From positions 1 through 14,278 of the forward strand of contig SVSF01000045.1 in the NCBI GenBank assembly GCA_015064425.1: 14,278 bases of DNA. The letters run 5' to 3'. Origin of the DNA: Oscillospiraceae bacterium. GTDB taxonomy: Bacteria; Bacillota_A; Clostridia; Oscillospirales; CAG-272. Position 1 is the first letter of the stretch; every line of letters starts with the position of its first letter. Below are positions 1-6,066 of this stretch, in pieces. The notes below the pieces were generated by a model. The model was not told where the DNA came from. It did no database searches and saw only the letters and a list, made by a program, of their open reading frames with translations. Both the position numbers and the translations under genes were made by a program.

Positions 1-1
1 A

Positions 2-820
2 AAGGTAAAACCTTATATAGGTGACGACGTAATGATCGTTGAGGAGAGCGAAGGAAATTCCGTAGTGGATGAGATCCTTGACAGGAAGAATCACCTTATA
101 AGACCTCCCGTAGCGAATCTTGATGTGATCTTTATCGTTGCGGCGGCAAGGGAGCCTGATCCCGAGCTTTCAACTATTGACAAGCTCATCACTATCGCTG
201 AATTTAACGGCATTGAGCCTGTTATCATAATCAGCAAGGCGGACATTGACCCGGACTATGCGGAGCATTTGTCTGCCTTATACAGAAAATGCGGATTTCA
301 CACCTATATTATCAGCTCCGTAAGCCGTGAGGGCATCGACGCTTTGCGAGACTTTGTCCTTTCTCTGACGGAGGAAAAGACAGCCGCCTTTGCGGGTGCC
401 TCGGGAGTGGGCAAGTCCACTCTTATGAACTCCCTTTTCCCGAAGATGAAGCTCGAAACGGGAGAGATAAGCCGCAAGATAGCAAGAGGCAAGCATACTA
501 CGAGACACGTGGAGCTTTATCCTCTGTCAATTCTTACGGAAGATGAGTCAAGGCGTGGTTTTATTGCGGACACCCCCGGCTTTGGCTTGCTTGATTTCGT
601 GCGCTTTGATTTTTATACAAAAGATGATCTTATATACACCTTCAGGGAGTTTGAGCCTTACATAGGAAAGTGCCGTTATACGGGCTGTACCCACACCAAG
701 GATGAGGGCTGTGCAATACTTAAAGCCGTTGAGGACGGTATCATACCCAAGGAGCGTCACGAAAGCTTTAATATAATATATAACGATATAAAGGACAAGA
801 GACCCTGGGATAAAAAATGA
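2..820 (+). CDS. rsgA: Ribosome small-subunit-dependent GTPase A, 5'-truncated by the window edge
   Basis: RsgA (YjeQ/CpgA) is a circularly permuted GTPase that acts in late maturation of the 30S ribosomal subunit. The reading frame is open from the first complete codon at base 2, and the visible PYIGDDV stretch looks like the end of the N-terminal OB fold. The ATG at 32 is therefore probably internal and the true start lies upstream. Counting from that Met, the GTPase motifs come in permuted order: G4 SKAD at 68-71, G5 near 95-97 (SSV), G1 GASGVGKST at 122-130, the G2 threonines near 156-157, and G3 DTPGF at 180-184. A C-terminal zinc site follows (C214, C219, H221, C227). At least 272 residues are visible, close to the usual family length of about 290-300. 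spoVM follows 87 bases downstream, as in the B. subtilis prkC-cpgA-spoVM region. The family assignment is very secure. Confidence 0.97.
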   Translation, partial: KVKPYIGDDVMIVEESEGNSVVDEILDRKNHLIRPPVANLDVIFIVAAAREPDPELSTIDKLITIAEFNGIEPVIIISKADIDPDYAEHLSALYRKCGFHTYIISSVSREGIDALRDFVLSLTEEKTAAFAGASGVGKSTLMNSLFPKMKLETGEISRKIARGKHTTRHVELYPLSILTEDESRRGFIADTPGFGLLDFVRFDFYTKDDLIYTFREFEPYIGKCRYTGCTHTKDEGCAILKAVEDGIIPKERHESFNIIYNDIKDKRPWDKK

Positions 821-897
821 GCGCATTTTGCTTTCCTGAATATGATGTAGAGAACCCGTTTTTACGGGAGAACATACAGAGCCGCCTTATGCGGTAT

Positions 898-902
898 GGA
901 GG
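898..902 (+). promoter_or_regulatory. Ribosome binding site of spoVM
   Basis: GGAGG lies five bases upstream of the ATG at 908. It is the only good Shine-Dalgarno in the rsgA-terminator interval, and it decides in favour of the short spoVM frame over the overlapping longer frame. Confidence 0.75.
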
Positions 903-907
903 AAAGC

Positions 908-985
908 ATGAAAATTGTGGTGGTAAAGTCTCCCGGGATAATCAGACCTATTTTAAAAAAGATGTTCGGAATAAAAAAGAAGTGA
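908..985 (+). CDS. spoVM: Stage V sporulation protein SpoVM (25 aa amphipathic peptide)
   Basis: This 25-codon gene is too short for most gene callers. The peptide begins MKIVVVKSPG, ends KKMFGIKKK, and lines up without gaps with B. subtilis SpoVM (26 aa): Lys2, Lys7, Pro9, Ile15, Met19 and Gly21 coincide, Arg17 is replaced by Lys, and both end in a basic tail. In B. subtilis, SpoVM is an amphipathic helix that recognises the convex forespore membrane, anchors the coat ATPase SpoIVA, and interacts with FtsH. A strong GGAGG at 898-902 sits five bases before the ATG, and a hairpin terminator follows eight bases after the TGA. The position just after rsgA matches the B. subtilis neighbourhood. 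It marks the organism as an endospore former or a recent descendant of one. A mother-cell (sigma-E) promoter would be expected, but I could not find a convincing one in 821-907. A competing ORF in another frame (817-1068) has no family resemblance. Confidence 0.9.
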   Translation: MKIVVVKSPGIIRPILKKMFGIKKK

Positions 986-990
986 AAAAT

Positions 991-1015
991 TGGGGGAGGT
1001 TAAGAACCTCCCCCA
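991..1015 (+). terminator. Hairpin terminator after spoVM
   Basis: A perfect 11-bp stem (TGGGGGAGGTT paired with AACCTCCCCCA) with a 3-nt AAG loop is followed by a T-rich stretch (TATTGTTTTGCTTTT). The stem is strong and sits just after the spoVM stop. The T tract is interrupted, so termination may be less than complete. Confidence 0.85.
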
Positions 1016-1091
1016 TATTGTTTTGCTTTTATGGAACAAATTCAACATATATGAAGTCTAATGAGTAAGAAAACGGAGAAACGGAGTTTAA

Positions 1092-1147
1092 ATTGTGCAT
1101 ATTTTATAAAAATAATAAAAACATTTTATTTATCGTATTTGCACAAT
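1092..1147. repeat. Separated 8-bp inverted repeat upstream of the 1284 lipoprotein gene
   Basis: ATTGTGCA at 1092-1099 and TGCACAAT at 1140-1147 are perfect inverted copies separated by 40 bp of very AT-rich DNA. The right copy overlaps the proposed -35 TTGCAC of the downstream gene. It could be a pair of half-sites for a looping regulator or a weak long-loop hairpin. No regulator is identifiable. Confidence 0.4.
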
Positions 1148-1166
1148 GTAAAAGATATGGTAATAT
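1139..1166 (+). promoter_or_regulatory. Possible sigma-A promoter for the 1284 lipoprotein gene
   Basis: TTGCAC (1139-1144, four of six to the -35 consensus) is followed after 16 bp by TAATAT (1161-1166, four of six to the -10). It lies about 120 bp before the start codon, leaving a leader that contains the 1236-1261 hairpin. The rest of 1016-1283 is AT-rich with no recognisable gene. Confidence 0.35.
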
Positions 1167-1235
1167 AAAGGTGGGGAAGTATCTTCCATAGGTACAGATT
1201 CGACCGGAGTTCATCTGCATTTCGAATTAAGAGTA

Positions 1236-1261
1236 AAAATGACCATTACACTGGTCATTTT
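1236..1261 (+). promoter_or_regulatory. Perfect hairpin in the leader of the 1284 lipoprotein gene
   Basis: AAAATGACCA (1236-1245) and TGGTCATTTT (1252-1261) form a perfect 10-bp stem with a 6-nt loop. It ends 22 bases before the start codon, just upstream of the purine-rich ribosome binding region. The A-tract on one side and T-tract on the other would suit a weak bidirectional terminator or attenuator. A protein-binding operator is equally possible. The sequence shows only the symmetry. Confidence 0.5.
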
Positions 1262-1283
1262 GGAAAAGGGGGAGAAGGGTTCT

Positions 1284-2405
1284 ATGAAAAAAATTACGGC
1301 AATATTGCTGGTATTAATTACGTGTATTTTAGTTACTGCGTGTGCTACGCATAGAAATGGGGAACATACGGATAAAATCAACACCGCAGGTTCCGAGACG
1401 GAGTCTGAGACTGAGATCACAGACACGAATGTGTTGCTTTATACTAATCGCAGCAGTGGAGGAAAAATTTACGGAGACGGAAAAAGCATATTCTATGCAA
1501 ACGTATTCGATGATATGAAATTATACCGTTACGATATTGATTCTGACAGCTCCGAATTGATGACTGATGCAGTCAATAAAGTTGATTTTATTTCAGAATA
1601 TGAAGATAAAATATATTTTTCTTCTCTTTTGGCGAGCGAGAACAATAGGTCGATTTGTAACGTATATCGAATAGACAAAGACGGACAGAATTTAGAACTC
1701 CTTCTTGAAAATTCCGATGCACCTTTGGTCGTGGACGGATATTTATATTATCACGACTATTACGACAATTATGTAAATAACGTATATCGAATGGACCTTG
1801 AAAGCGGAGAGAGCGAAAAGCTGTTAAGTGAACAAATGGGTGAGTGGTCAAAGCTTACGATAAACCTTGCTGATAATGTTCTGTACGCATATAATTTAGT
1901 CGATATATACACGTTGGATCTGGGAACAAAGGAACTTAAGAACATAACGGAAGGTATGTATGCCGAACGTGGTGGTATAAACAAGGTACAGTACAGCAAC
2001 GGATATTTGTATTATTACACTTATGGCTTTGGAGCAAGTATAATGAGATATGATATCAGCTCCGAAAAGCACGAGACCGTGTGTACAGCAAACGACGGAA
2101 ATTTTTGGCATGACGTTCTTTTAGTGGATGGAAACAGCGTTATTTTTACAGGTAGACAGATACAAGCTTTGGAAGAAGGACAAGATGAATCGGAGTTTGT
2201 TAGGGGTGTGTACCTTTGCAACTCGGAAACAGGAGAAATCGAACAGCTGAGTAATCAGCCCTTGGGTTCAACATGCTATCTGTATGACGGTTGTATAATT
2301 TCTTTACAGAGTGAAGAAGAAGGTTATGAAAATAAAATCGTAGTTATGGATTATGACGGAAATACAATCAATAAATATCCGGGGCTGACAAATGCGGAAA
2401 ACTAA
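1284..2405 (+). CDS. Secreted lipoprotein with DUF5050-like beta-propeller repeats
   Basis: This is a predicted 373-residue lipoprotein of unknown function. I chose the ATG at 1284, with a GGGGGAGAAGG Shine-Dalgarno region upstream and a classic lipoprotein signal directly after it: Lys2-Lys3, a hydrophobic stretch, and lipobox VTAC with lipidation at Cys20. A start at 1239 would fall inside a hairpin and bury the signal. After Cys20 comes a short acidic Glu/Thr/Ser linker. The rest is built of repeats with the pattern 'YR-D-x(n)-LL...VDGYLYY', for example around bases 1660-1750 and 1780-1830 and again near 2000-2045, as in DUF5050/TolB-like propellers. The DNA 14-mer AACGTATATCGAAT recurs exactly 120 bp apart (40 codons), which marks the repeat period. 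It probably sits on the outer face of the membrane; a ligand cannot be inferred. The family call comes from pattern recognition only. Confidence 0.8.
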   Translation: MKKITAILLVLITCILVTACATHRNGEHTDKINTAGSETESETEITDTNVLLYTNRSSGGKIYGDGKSIFYANVFDDMKLYRYDIDSDSSELMTDAVNKVDFISEYEDKIYFSSLLASENNRSICNVYRIDKDGQNLELLLENSDAPLVVDGYLYYHDYYDNYVNNVYRMDLESGESEKLLSEQMGEWSKLTINLADNVLYAYNLVDIYTLDLGTKELKNITEGMYAERGGINKVQYSNGYLYYYTYGFGASIMRYDISSEKHETVCTANDGNFWHDVLLVDGNSVIFTGRQIQALEEGQDESEFVRGVYLCNSETGEIEQLSNQPLGSTCYLYDGCIISLQSEEEGYENKIVVMDYDGNTINKYPGLTNAEN

Positions 2406-2908
2406 CTGAGAAGCTTACGGAATCCGAGACCGAAACTTAGAGCGAATATGAGAAAAATCCCGTATCGGAAAATCTCGGACAAAATGTAGGCGGACTGTAT
2501 ATCTGTGAACATGTTCAGTTGAATTTGGTTAGAAGTTTTCCTATAGATGCATCTTATCATACTGTTCATGGGCTATTGATCATATACATCGATACTAAAT
2601 ATGGTGAAGGAAGCTTTGAAGCATACAGAATTTTTTTGGTTGAAAAAAATATAGAAGAATATGGGAGTTATTATCCTTGTAAGGTATGGAATATAGTAGA
2701 TTTCGCAGAGTATTTCAATATACCTCGTTCCGCAGTTGAGGAGATCGCGAAAAATAGTGATATTTCTTATGAACAAATCAATATATCTTTCGATATCGAC
2801 AAGCTTTACTCCAAAAGCGGGGAGATACTTGAAATAGACACCTCAAAGCTTTCCGATACGAAACCTATGACCATTGACAGAAGCTATCTTATCTACACCG
2901 GAAAATAA
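2402..2908 (+). pseudogene. Decayed lipoprotein remnant: acidic linker plus C-terminal domain, no signal peptide
   Basis: One reading frame runs from within the 3' end of the previous gene to the TAA at 2906-2908. It begins LTEKLTESETET, closely resembling the acidic linker of the 3068 lipoprotein, hits an in-frame TAG at 2438-2440, and then continues open (SEYEKNPVSENLG...) into a 129-codon domain. No ATG or GTG start lies between that stop and the domain. The first possible start is a TTG at 2519 with no Shine-Dalgarno. The signal peptide and lipobox expected before such a linker are absent because the upstream DNA is the 3' end of the preceding gene. I read this as a lipoprotein gene that lost its 5' end and acquired a stop, probably through recombination. 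It could still yield a cytoplasmic 129-residue product from the TTG. The domain itself (many aromatic and acidic residues) is unrecognised. Confidence 0.65.
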
Positions 2909-2963
2909 GCAGAAAAGGAAAAACACCTAAATAATTCGCAATAAAAATCAATAAACCATAGTG

Positions 2964-2992
2964 TTGACAGCCCATAAAAGTAATATTTTATG
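2964..2992 (+). promoter_or_regulatory. Possible promoter for the 3068 lipoprotein gene
   Basis: A perfect TTGACA -35 box (2964-2969) is followed after 17 bp by TTTATG (2987-2992), a weak -10. A shifted -10 is possible in the AT-rich stretch. It lies about 75 bp upstream of the ATG, and the spacer is occupied by an inverted repeat (2972-2993), which suggests regulated transcription. Confidence 0.45.
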
Positions 2993-2993
2993 G
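2972..2993. promoter_or_regulatory. Operator-like inverted repeat in the promoter spacer
   Basis: CCATAAAA (2972-2979) and TTTTATGG (2986-2993) are perfect inverted copies around a 6-bp centre. The repeat covers the spacer and -10 region just downstream of the TTGACA box. This is where a dimeric repressor would block RNA polymerase. The cognate regulator is not in the window. Confidence 0.45.
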
Positions 2994-3067
2994 CCTGATT
3001 TTCAAAAAAAGCGGAACAAAATGAAAAAATATCCGTCTAAAGTACAAAAGAGAAGGAGGAGCGAAAA

Positions 3068-4507
3068 ATGAAAAGACTTACGGCGATATTGTTGATATTA
3101 TGTACTTGTATTACTGCCGCGGCCTGCGGAGCAAAGGTGGAAGAAAAGCTTCCCGATGTGACGGCGGGAATTTCCTCCGAGGCGGAGACCGAGGATGTCC
3201 TTGAAAGCGAGACGGAAACGGAAAAGCTTGCAGAGTCGGACACGGAGAAGGAGACTGAGACGGAAGTTGAAGATTCTCCGAAGGTATACAAGAAACAGGA
3301 GGTATTGGAAAAAGGGACTCCGTATACGGGTAGGTTTGACGGAGAGCATATAGGAAGCGTAGCTACGGAAAAAGGAATCCTTAACGTAAAGCTCACGGTG
3401 GAATACGACGAAATTACCGCTGTGACCCGATATGAGGGCAGCGCAGAAGAGCCCGTATATTCCTGCACCTTCAATTACGAGCCGGCTGAGGGGAAAATAT
3501 CCGTTTATGTATTGGAAAAAAGGCTTGGGAACACAAGCTACGTAGGCGGCTACAAGGTAATTCAGGGAAAGGTATATCTTTATGACGGACTTGTGCACTT
3601 TATATGCCTCGGCGGACAGTTTGATATAAAAGCCTCCGATACGGATACTCTGTACTTTGCTCCCGTTCCCGTAAGGGAAAACGAGCTTACCTTTGGGGAG
3701 TGGGACGTATTCATGGAGAGTAATGAATTGTTCTATGCTATTCGCGCCTTTTTGGAAAATGATATAAGTGGCTTTGCCAAATTCTGCAACGTTCCCGAAG
3801 AGGTGTATGAATCCTATAAGGGAATGGTCATATCGGACTACAAGCTGTATTCGGAGGACTTTGTATCCAAAACGGATCCGAAGAACGTCAGAAAGTATTT
3901 AGTGCTTGATTTTGAGGTAGCGGAAAGCAACAGCGAAATATTTAATGTCGGAAAGCACAGTCTCGTTTGTGACGGAAGCGGCTTACAGCTGTTATTTACA
4001 CCAAAGGAGAAGTTCGAATTTTATACCGAGTCCTCCGAGATGAGCTTTGCGGAAGTTTACGTTAGGGCTTTGCTCGGGGAAGGAATGAATTATATTCTGA
4101 CGGAGGGGACGGCAAACGGAGAGGCTGCAAGATTCAGCATATCACGTCTTTCGACGCTCTACGGCAAGTACGCCTTTACGGAAGAGGAAATAAGAGATTA
4201 TGCAAAAAAATATCTGGGCTTTGATATAGACGCAGCCGAGATAGAATCAAGCAGAAATATTTATAAGACCGAGGACGGTGAATATGCCATCGTGGGAAGA
4301 GGCTTCGGATTGGTACGCAGCACCGTATCCGAGAAGGTACGGGACGGCATAACGGTGCTTACGGTAAATTATTGGGCTGATTATTCAAAGACGGTCATAT
4401 CGACGACTATCGAATACCATCTTGAAATGGTAGACGTGGAATTCCGCCCCGTGAAACAGGAAATAATCTACGACAGCGGATTTAAGACCGCGTATTATTC
4501 GACGTAA
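3068..4507 (+). CDS. Secreted lipoprotein with Glu/Thr-rich linker, function unknown
   Basis: This is a predicted 479-residue lipoprotein. The start is well supported by an AAGGAGGAG Shine-Dalgarno about seven bases upstream. Residues 1-20 form a type II signal (Lys2-Arg3, hydrophobic core, lipobox ending AAAC, lipidation at Cys20). The signal is very similar to that of the 1284 gene. Residues about 30-70 are a low-complexity acidic linker of repeated Glu-Thr and Glu-Ser pairs, probably a flexible tether from membrane to domain. The remaining roughly 400 residues are ordinary globular sequence with alternating hydrophobic and charged residues. They match no family I recognise, and I see no catalytic motif. 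An operator-like repeat lies upstream and a strong terminator follows, so it is likely a single-gene transcript. Solute sensing or cell-surface interaction is plausible but unproven. Confidence 0.85.
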   Translation: MKRLTAILLILCTCITAAACGAKVEEKLPDVTAGISSEAETEDVLESETETEKLAESDTEKETETEVEDSPKVYKKQEVLEKGTPYTGRFDGEHIGSVATEKGILNVKLTVEYDEITAVTRYEGSAEEPVYSCTFNYEPAEGKISVYVLEKRLGNTSYVGGYKVIQGKVYLYDGLVHFICLGGQFDIKASDTDTLYFAPVPVRENELTFGEWDVFMESNELFYAIRAFLENDISGFAKFCNVPEEVYESYKGMVISDYKLYSEDFVSKTDPKNVRKYLVLDFEVAESNSEIFNVGKHSLVCDGSGLQLLFTPKEKFEFYTESSEMSFAEVYVRALLGEGMNYILTEGTANGEAARFSISRLSTLYGKYAFTEEEIRDYAKKYLGFDIDAAEIESSRNIYKTEDGEYAIVGRGFGLVRSTVSEKVRDGITVLTVNYWADYSKTVISTTIEYHLEMVDVEFRPVKQEIIYDSGFKTAYYST

Positions 4508-4515
4508 AATATGTG

Positions 4516-4550
4516 AAAGAGTACGGACAAAATGTGCCGTACTCTTTTTT
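4516..4550 (+). terminator. Rho-independent terminator after the 3068 gene
   Basis: AAAGAGTACGG (4516-4526) pairs perfectly with CCGTACTCTTT (4537-4547) around a 10-nt loop, and the stem runs into a six-T tract. It starts eight bases after the stop codon. Confidence 0.9.
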
Positions 4551-4836
4551 GCGGGGAGAGATATTATGGAATGTACGTAAGCCCCTCCTCTACCGTGTTT
4601 GTACAAACCGTGCCTGCGGATACGAAAAAGACGGGCAGCATAGGGGTCGGGGTCTAAAGGACAGTTTTTAAGTTCAACTAAATACATCACCTACCGTCGG
4701 AAAAAGGACAGAAAATGTTTTGATACTCTCTGTCTTTTTTCTTGGCAACTGCATTTGTGGTCGCAAATAAGAATTTCATGAAGTTTTCACTTGTTCGAAA
4801 GTGAAGTTGCTATGCAGTAATGCTTGCATGGCTTTT
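4551..4836. other. Intergenic stretch without a recognisable gene; possible decayed repeat
   Basis: Nothing coding can be supported here. Visible features are a perfect 12-bp palindrome GTTTGTACAAAC (4597-4608); a weak second terminator-like pair, AAAAAGGACAG at 4701-4711 with CTGTCTTTTTT at 4730-4740 around an 18-nt loop; and an inverted repeat TTCACTT/AAGTGAA (4786-4792 and 4799-4805) just before the next promoter. Bases 4571-4657 can be read as a 28-codon peptide, and the opposite strand is open for 25 codons from 4641 to 4564, but neither has a convincing ribosome binding site. The segment at 4653-4672 resembles, inverted, the sequence at 6008-6025, hinting at leftovers of a dispersed repeat. 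Confidence 0.35.
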
Positions 4837-4865
4837 TTGACAAAACATCTCGTCCGTGATAAACT
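4837..4865 (+). promoter_or_regulatory. Sigma-A promoter of the 4903 lipoprotein gene
   Basis: TTGACA (4837-4842), a 17-bp spacer, and TAAACT (4860-4865, four of six). Transcription would begin near 4872, about 30 bases before the ATG. The -35 is perfect and the spacing ideal. Confidence 0.7.
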
Positions 4866-4902
4866 ATGAGTAGAATTCAAATTGTGAAATGAAGGTCAAA
4901 TT

Positions 4903-5727
4903 ATGACATACATTAAGAAAGTAATATCAGGAGCCTTATTGGCTATTTTACTTTTTTCTACAGTTTCCTGCGGTTTGGTGTATATTCCAAACAACGAAGA
5001 AAAGGCATTTGAAAGCATTTTGCCTAAGCTATTTGAAGCTTTGGATAGTGGTGATAATGTTGCAATATACGAGTTGTTTTCTCCCGCAGTAAGAGAACAA
5101 AGTGATAATTTACAGGAACAAATAACTGCGTTAATATCTGTTTATAGTGGACCTACTGATGAATTCAATTATGAGGACGTTCCTATGCAAGGAAGTGAGC
5201 ATATTGGAAATCCGGGAAACTGGGCAAGCGCATACGCCACTATTCCTGTGCGTTCAGGTGATAATTATTATTTTTTCAAAATTGACTTAATTTTTGAGCA
5301 TTACGATGAAAAGCAGGTTGGCATTACTCAATTGGAATTTTATACTGCTGATGAAATGTGTGCTTTTAGAGAAAGTGACGAAAGTTGGATTGAGCGAAAA
5401 GGATTGTATGTACATACAGAGGCAGATTTGCAATGTGAAATACGCACAATCGATTCTCATCCATTGAGATATACATCTAAAAATCATATCATAAACCTCA
5501 ATGAAGTAGAAGAGTTCATTAAAAGTTCTTCCTCATTTCGCGAATTTACCGAAAAATTTGGAGAAGCAAATGCCAAATCACCGATAGTCGATTACTATTA
5601 TTATGAGTTGCCAAAAGAAAAAGGTGAGCCGCGATATCTTTTAGTCGCCGAACATGAAGAAATAATACTAAGTCTTACGATTGTGGATGACTTTAAGTTT
5701 ATTGATTTGATTTGGAAAAACGAATAA
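4903..5727 (+). CDS. DUF5104-like lipoprotein
   Basis: This is a predicted 274-residue lipoprotein. The signal peptide has Lys5-Lys6, a hydrophobic core, and a lipobox STVSC with lipidation at Cys23; threonine at -3 is tolerable but not ideal. The mature N-terminus contains 'AFESILPKLFEALDSGDNVAIYELFSP' followed by 'LQEQITALISVYSG', the pattern I associate with DUF5104 proteins, in which a helical pair precedes an NTF2-like fold. A second half from about residue 190 may be a separate small domain (FIKSSSSFREFTEKFGEA). The ribosome binding site (AAGG) is weak but the promoter just upstream is good. Codons are more AT-rich (GAA, AAT, ATT) than in the flanking housekeeping genes, which suggests a different history. 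It has its own promoter and terminator. The physiological role is unknown, and the family call is from memory. Confidence 0.8.
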   Translation: MTYIKKVISGALLAILLFSTVSCGLVYIPNNEEKAFESILPKLFEALDSGDNVAIYELFSPAVREQSDNLQEQITALISVYSGPTDEFNYEDVPMQGSEHIGNPGNWASAYATIPVRSGDNYYFFKIDLIFEHYDEKQVGITQLEFYTADEMCAFRESDESWIERKGLYVHTEADLQCEIRTIDSHPLRYTSKNHIINLNEVEEFIKSSSSFREFTEKFGEANAKSPIVDYYYYELPKEKGEPRYLLVAEHEEIILSLTIVDDFKFIDLIWKNE

Positions 5728-5741
5728 ATTGTAGTTAAAGC

Positions 5742-5780
5742 AAAATATCCGATACGGATTTATTCCGTATCGGATGTTTT
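5742..5780 (+). terminator. Strong hairpin terminator after the 4903 gene
   Basis: ATCCGATACGGA (5747-5758) pairs perfectly with TCCGTATCGGAT (5764-5775) around a 5-nt loop. Flanking A and T tracts extend the pairing to about 17 bp with one G-T pair. The A/T symmetry lets it work in both directions, which suits its place between convergent genes. Confidence 0.9.
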
Positions 5781-5810
5781 TATATTGCACTACCATCATC
5801 GGTGGTGAGT

Positions 5811-5822
5811 AAGTGCGCACTT
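5811..5822. repeat. Perfect 12-bp palindrome AAGTGCGCACTT
   Basis: The palindrome is perfectly self-complementary and lies just left of the larger palindromic element. It may be part of the element's flank or an independent binding site. Confidence 0.4.
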
Positions 5823-5825
5823 GCA

Positions 5826-5981
5826 GGTTACTGCATAAGCCTTCCTCCGGGAGGAAGGGGGACCACGAAGTGGTGGAAGGAGCCCACGCGACTTTAAGTT
5901 TACACTAACTTATTGCAACGCGCTCTCCCTCAGTCACCTTCGGTGACAGCTCCCTCCCGGAGGGAGCCTCTGCTTGTAATC
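5826..5981. repeat. REP/MITE-like nested palindromic element
   Basis: The left arm holds two hairpins: CCTTCCTCC/GGAGGAAGG centred at 5849, and ACCAC-GAA-GTGGT centred at 5868. The right arm mirrors them with GTCACC-TTC-GGTGAC centred at 5940 and GCTCCCTCC/GGAGGGAGC centred at 5958. Matching hairpin centres sum to 11807-11808, so the whole element is one imperfect palindrome about 5903.5, with a further small inverted repeat TAAGTT/AACTTA (5895-5912) at its middle. Arm-to-arm differences include changes that keep each small hairpin paired, so the individual hairpins appear to be under selection. It encodes nothing and lies between convergent genes. It resembles short intergenic palindromes scattered through many Clostridia genomes and is probably mobilised in trans by a transposase. 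It may also terminate transcription from both sides. Confidence 0.75.
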
Positions 5982-6000
5982 GCTTATTCAGTTGTCGCGC

Positions 6001-6039
6001 CATATGGTTAAAACTGTCCTTAAGAACACGCACCATATG
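6001..6039. repeat. Inverted repeat CATATGGT / ACCATATG
   Basis: Perfect 8-bp inverted copies at 6001-6008 and 6032-6039 flank a 23-bp interval containing AAAACTGTCCTTAAGA. That core resembles, inverted, the sequence at 4653-4672. It could be the footprint of a small dispersed repeat or a regulatory site for the promoter 28 bp downstream. Confidence 0.35.
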
Positions 6040-6066
6040 CGGTTCGTCTTTAACATCCTTTAATAT

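Noticed and set aside
873..880. CATACAGA resembling a sigma-E -10 before spoVM
   Set aside because: No matching -35 element at the required 13-15 bp spacing.
817..1068. 83-codon plus-strand ORF overlapping the rsgA stop
   Set aside because: It has no family-like composition, runs through the spoVM terminator hairpin, and overlaps spoVM, which has a better ribosome binding site and a clear homologue.
1239..1283. Upstream start for the propeller lipoprotein
   Set aside because: This start lies inside a perfect hairpin, has no Shine-Dalgarno, and would place 15 residues before a textbook lipoprotein signal.
2506..2517. Palindrome TGAACATGTTCA before the TTG at 2519
   Set aside because: It lies in what appears to be degenerate coding sequence with no promoter nearby; probably chance.
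3037..3598. Two long minus-strand ORFs (145 and 166 codons), Ser/Val- and Arg/Leu-rich
   Set aside because: They are antisense readings of the repetitive Glu/Thr linker and following lipoprotein codons, with no ribosome binding site.
4571..4657. 28-codon peptide frame in the intergenic stretch
   Set aside because: It has no convincing ribosome binding site or recognisable family; the opposite strand is equally open, so chance or decay is likelier.
5826..5981. Consideration of the hairpin cluster as CRISPR repeats or a structured regulatory RNA
   Set aside because: The units are inverted rather than direct, there are no regular spacers, and no riboswitch core is recognisable; a palindromic repeat element fits better.
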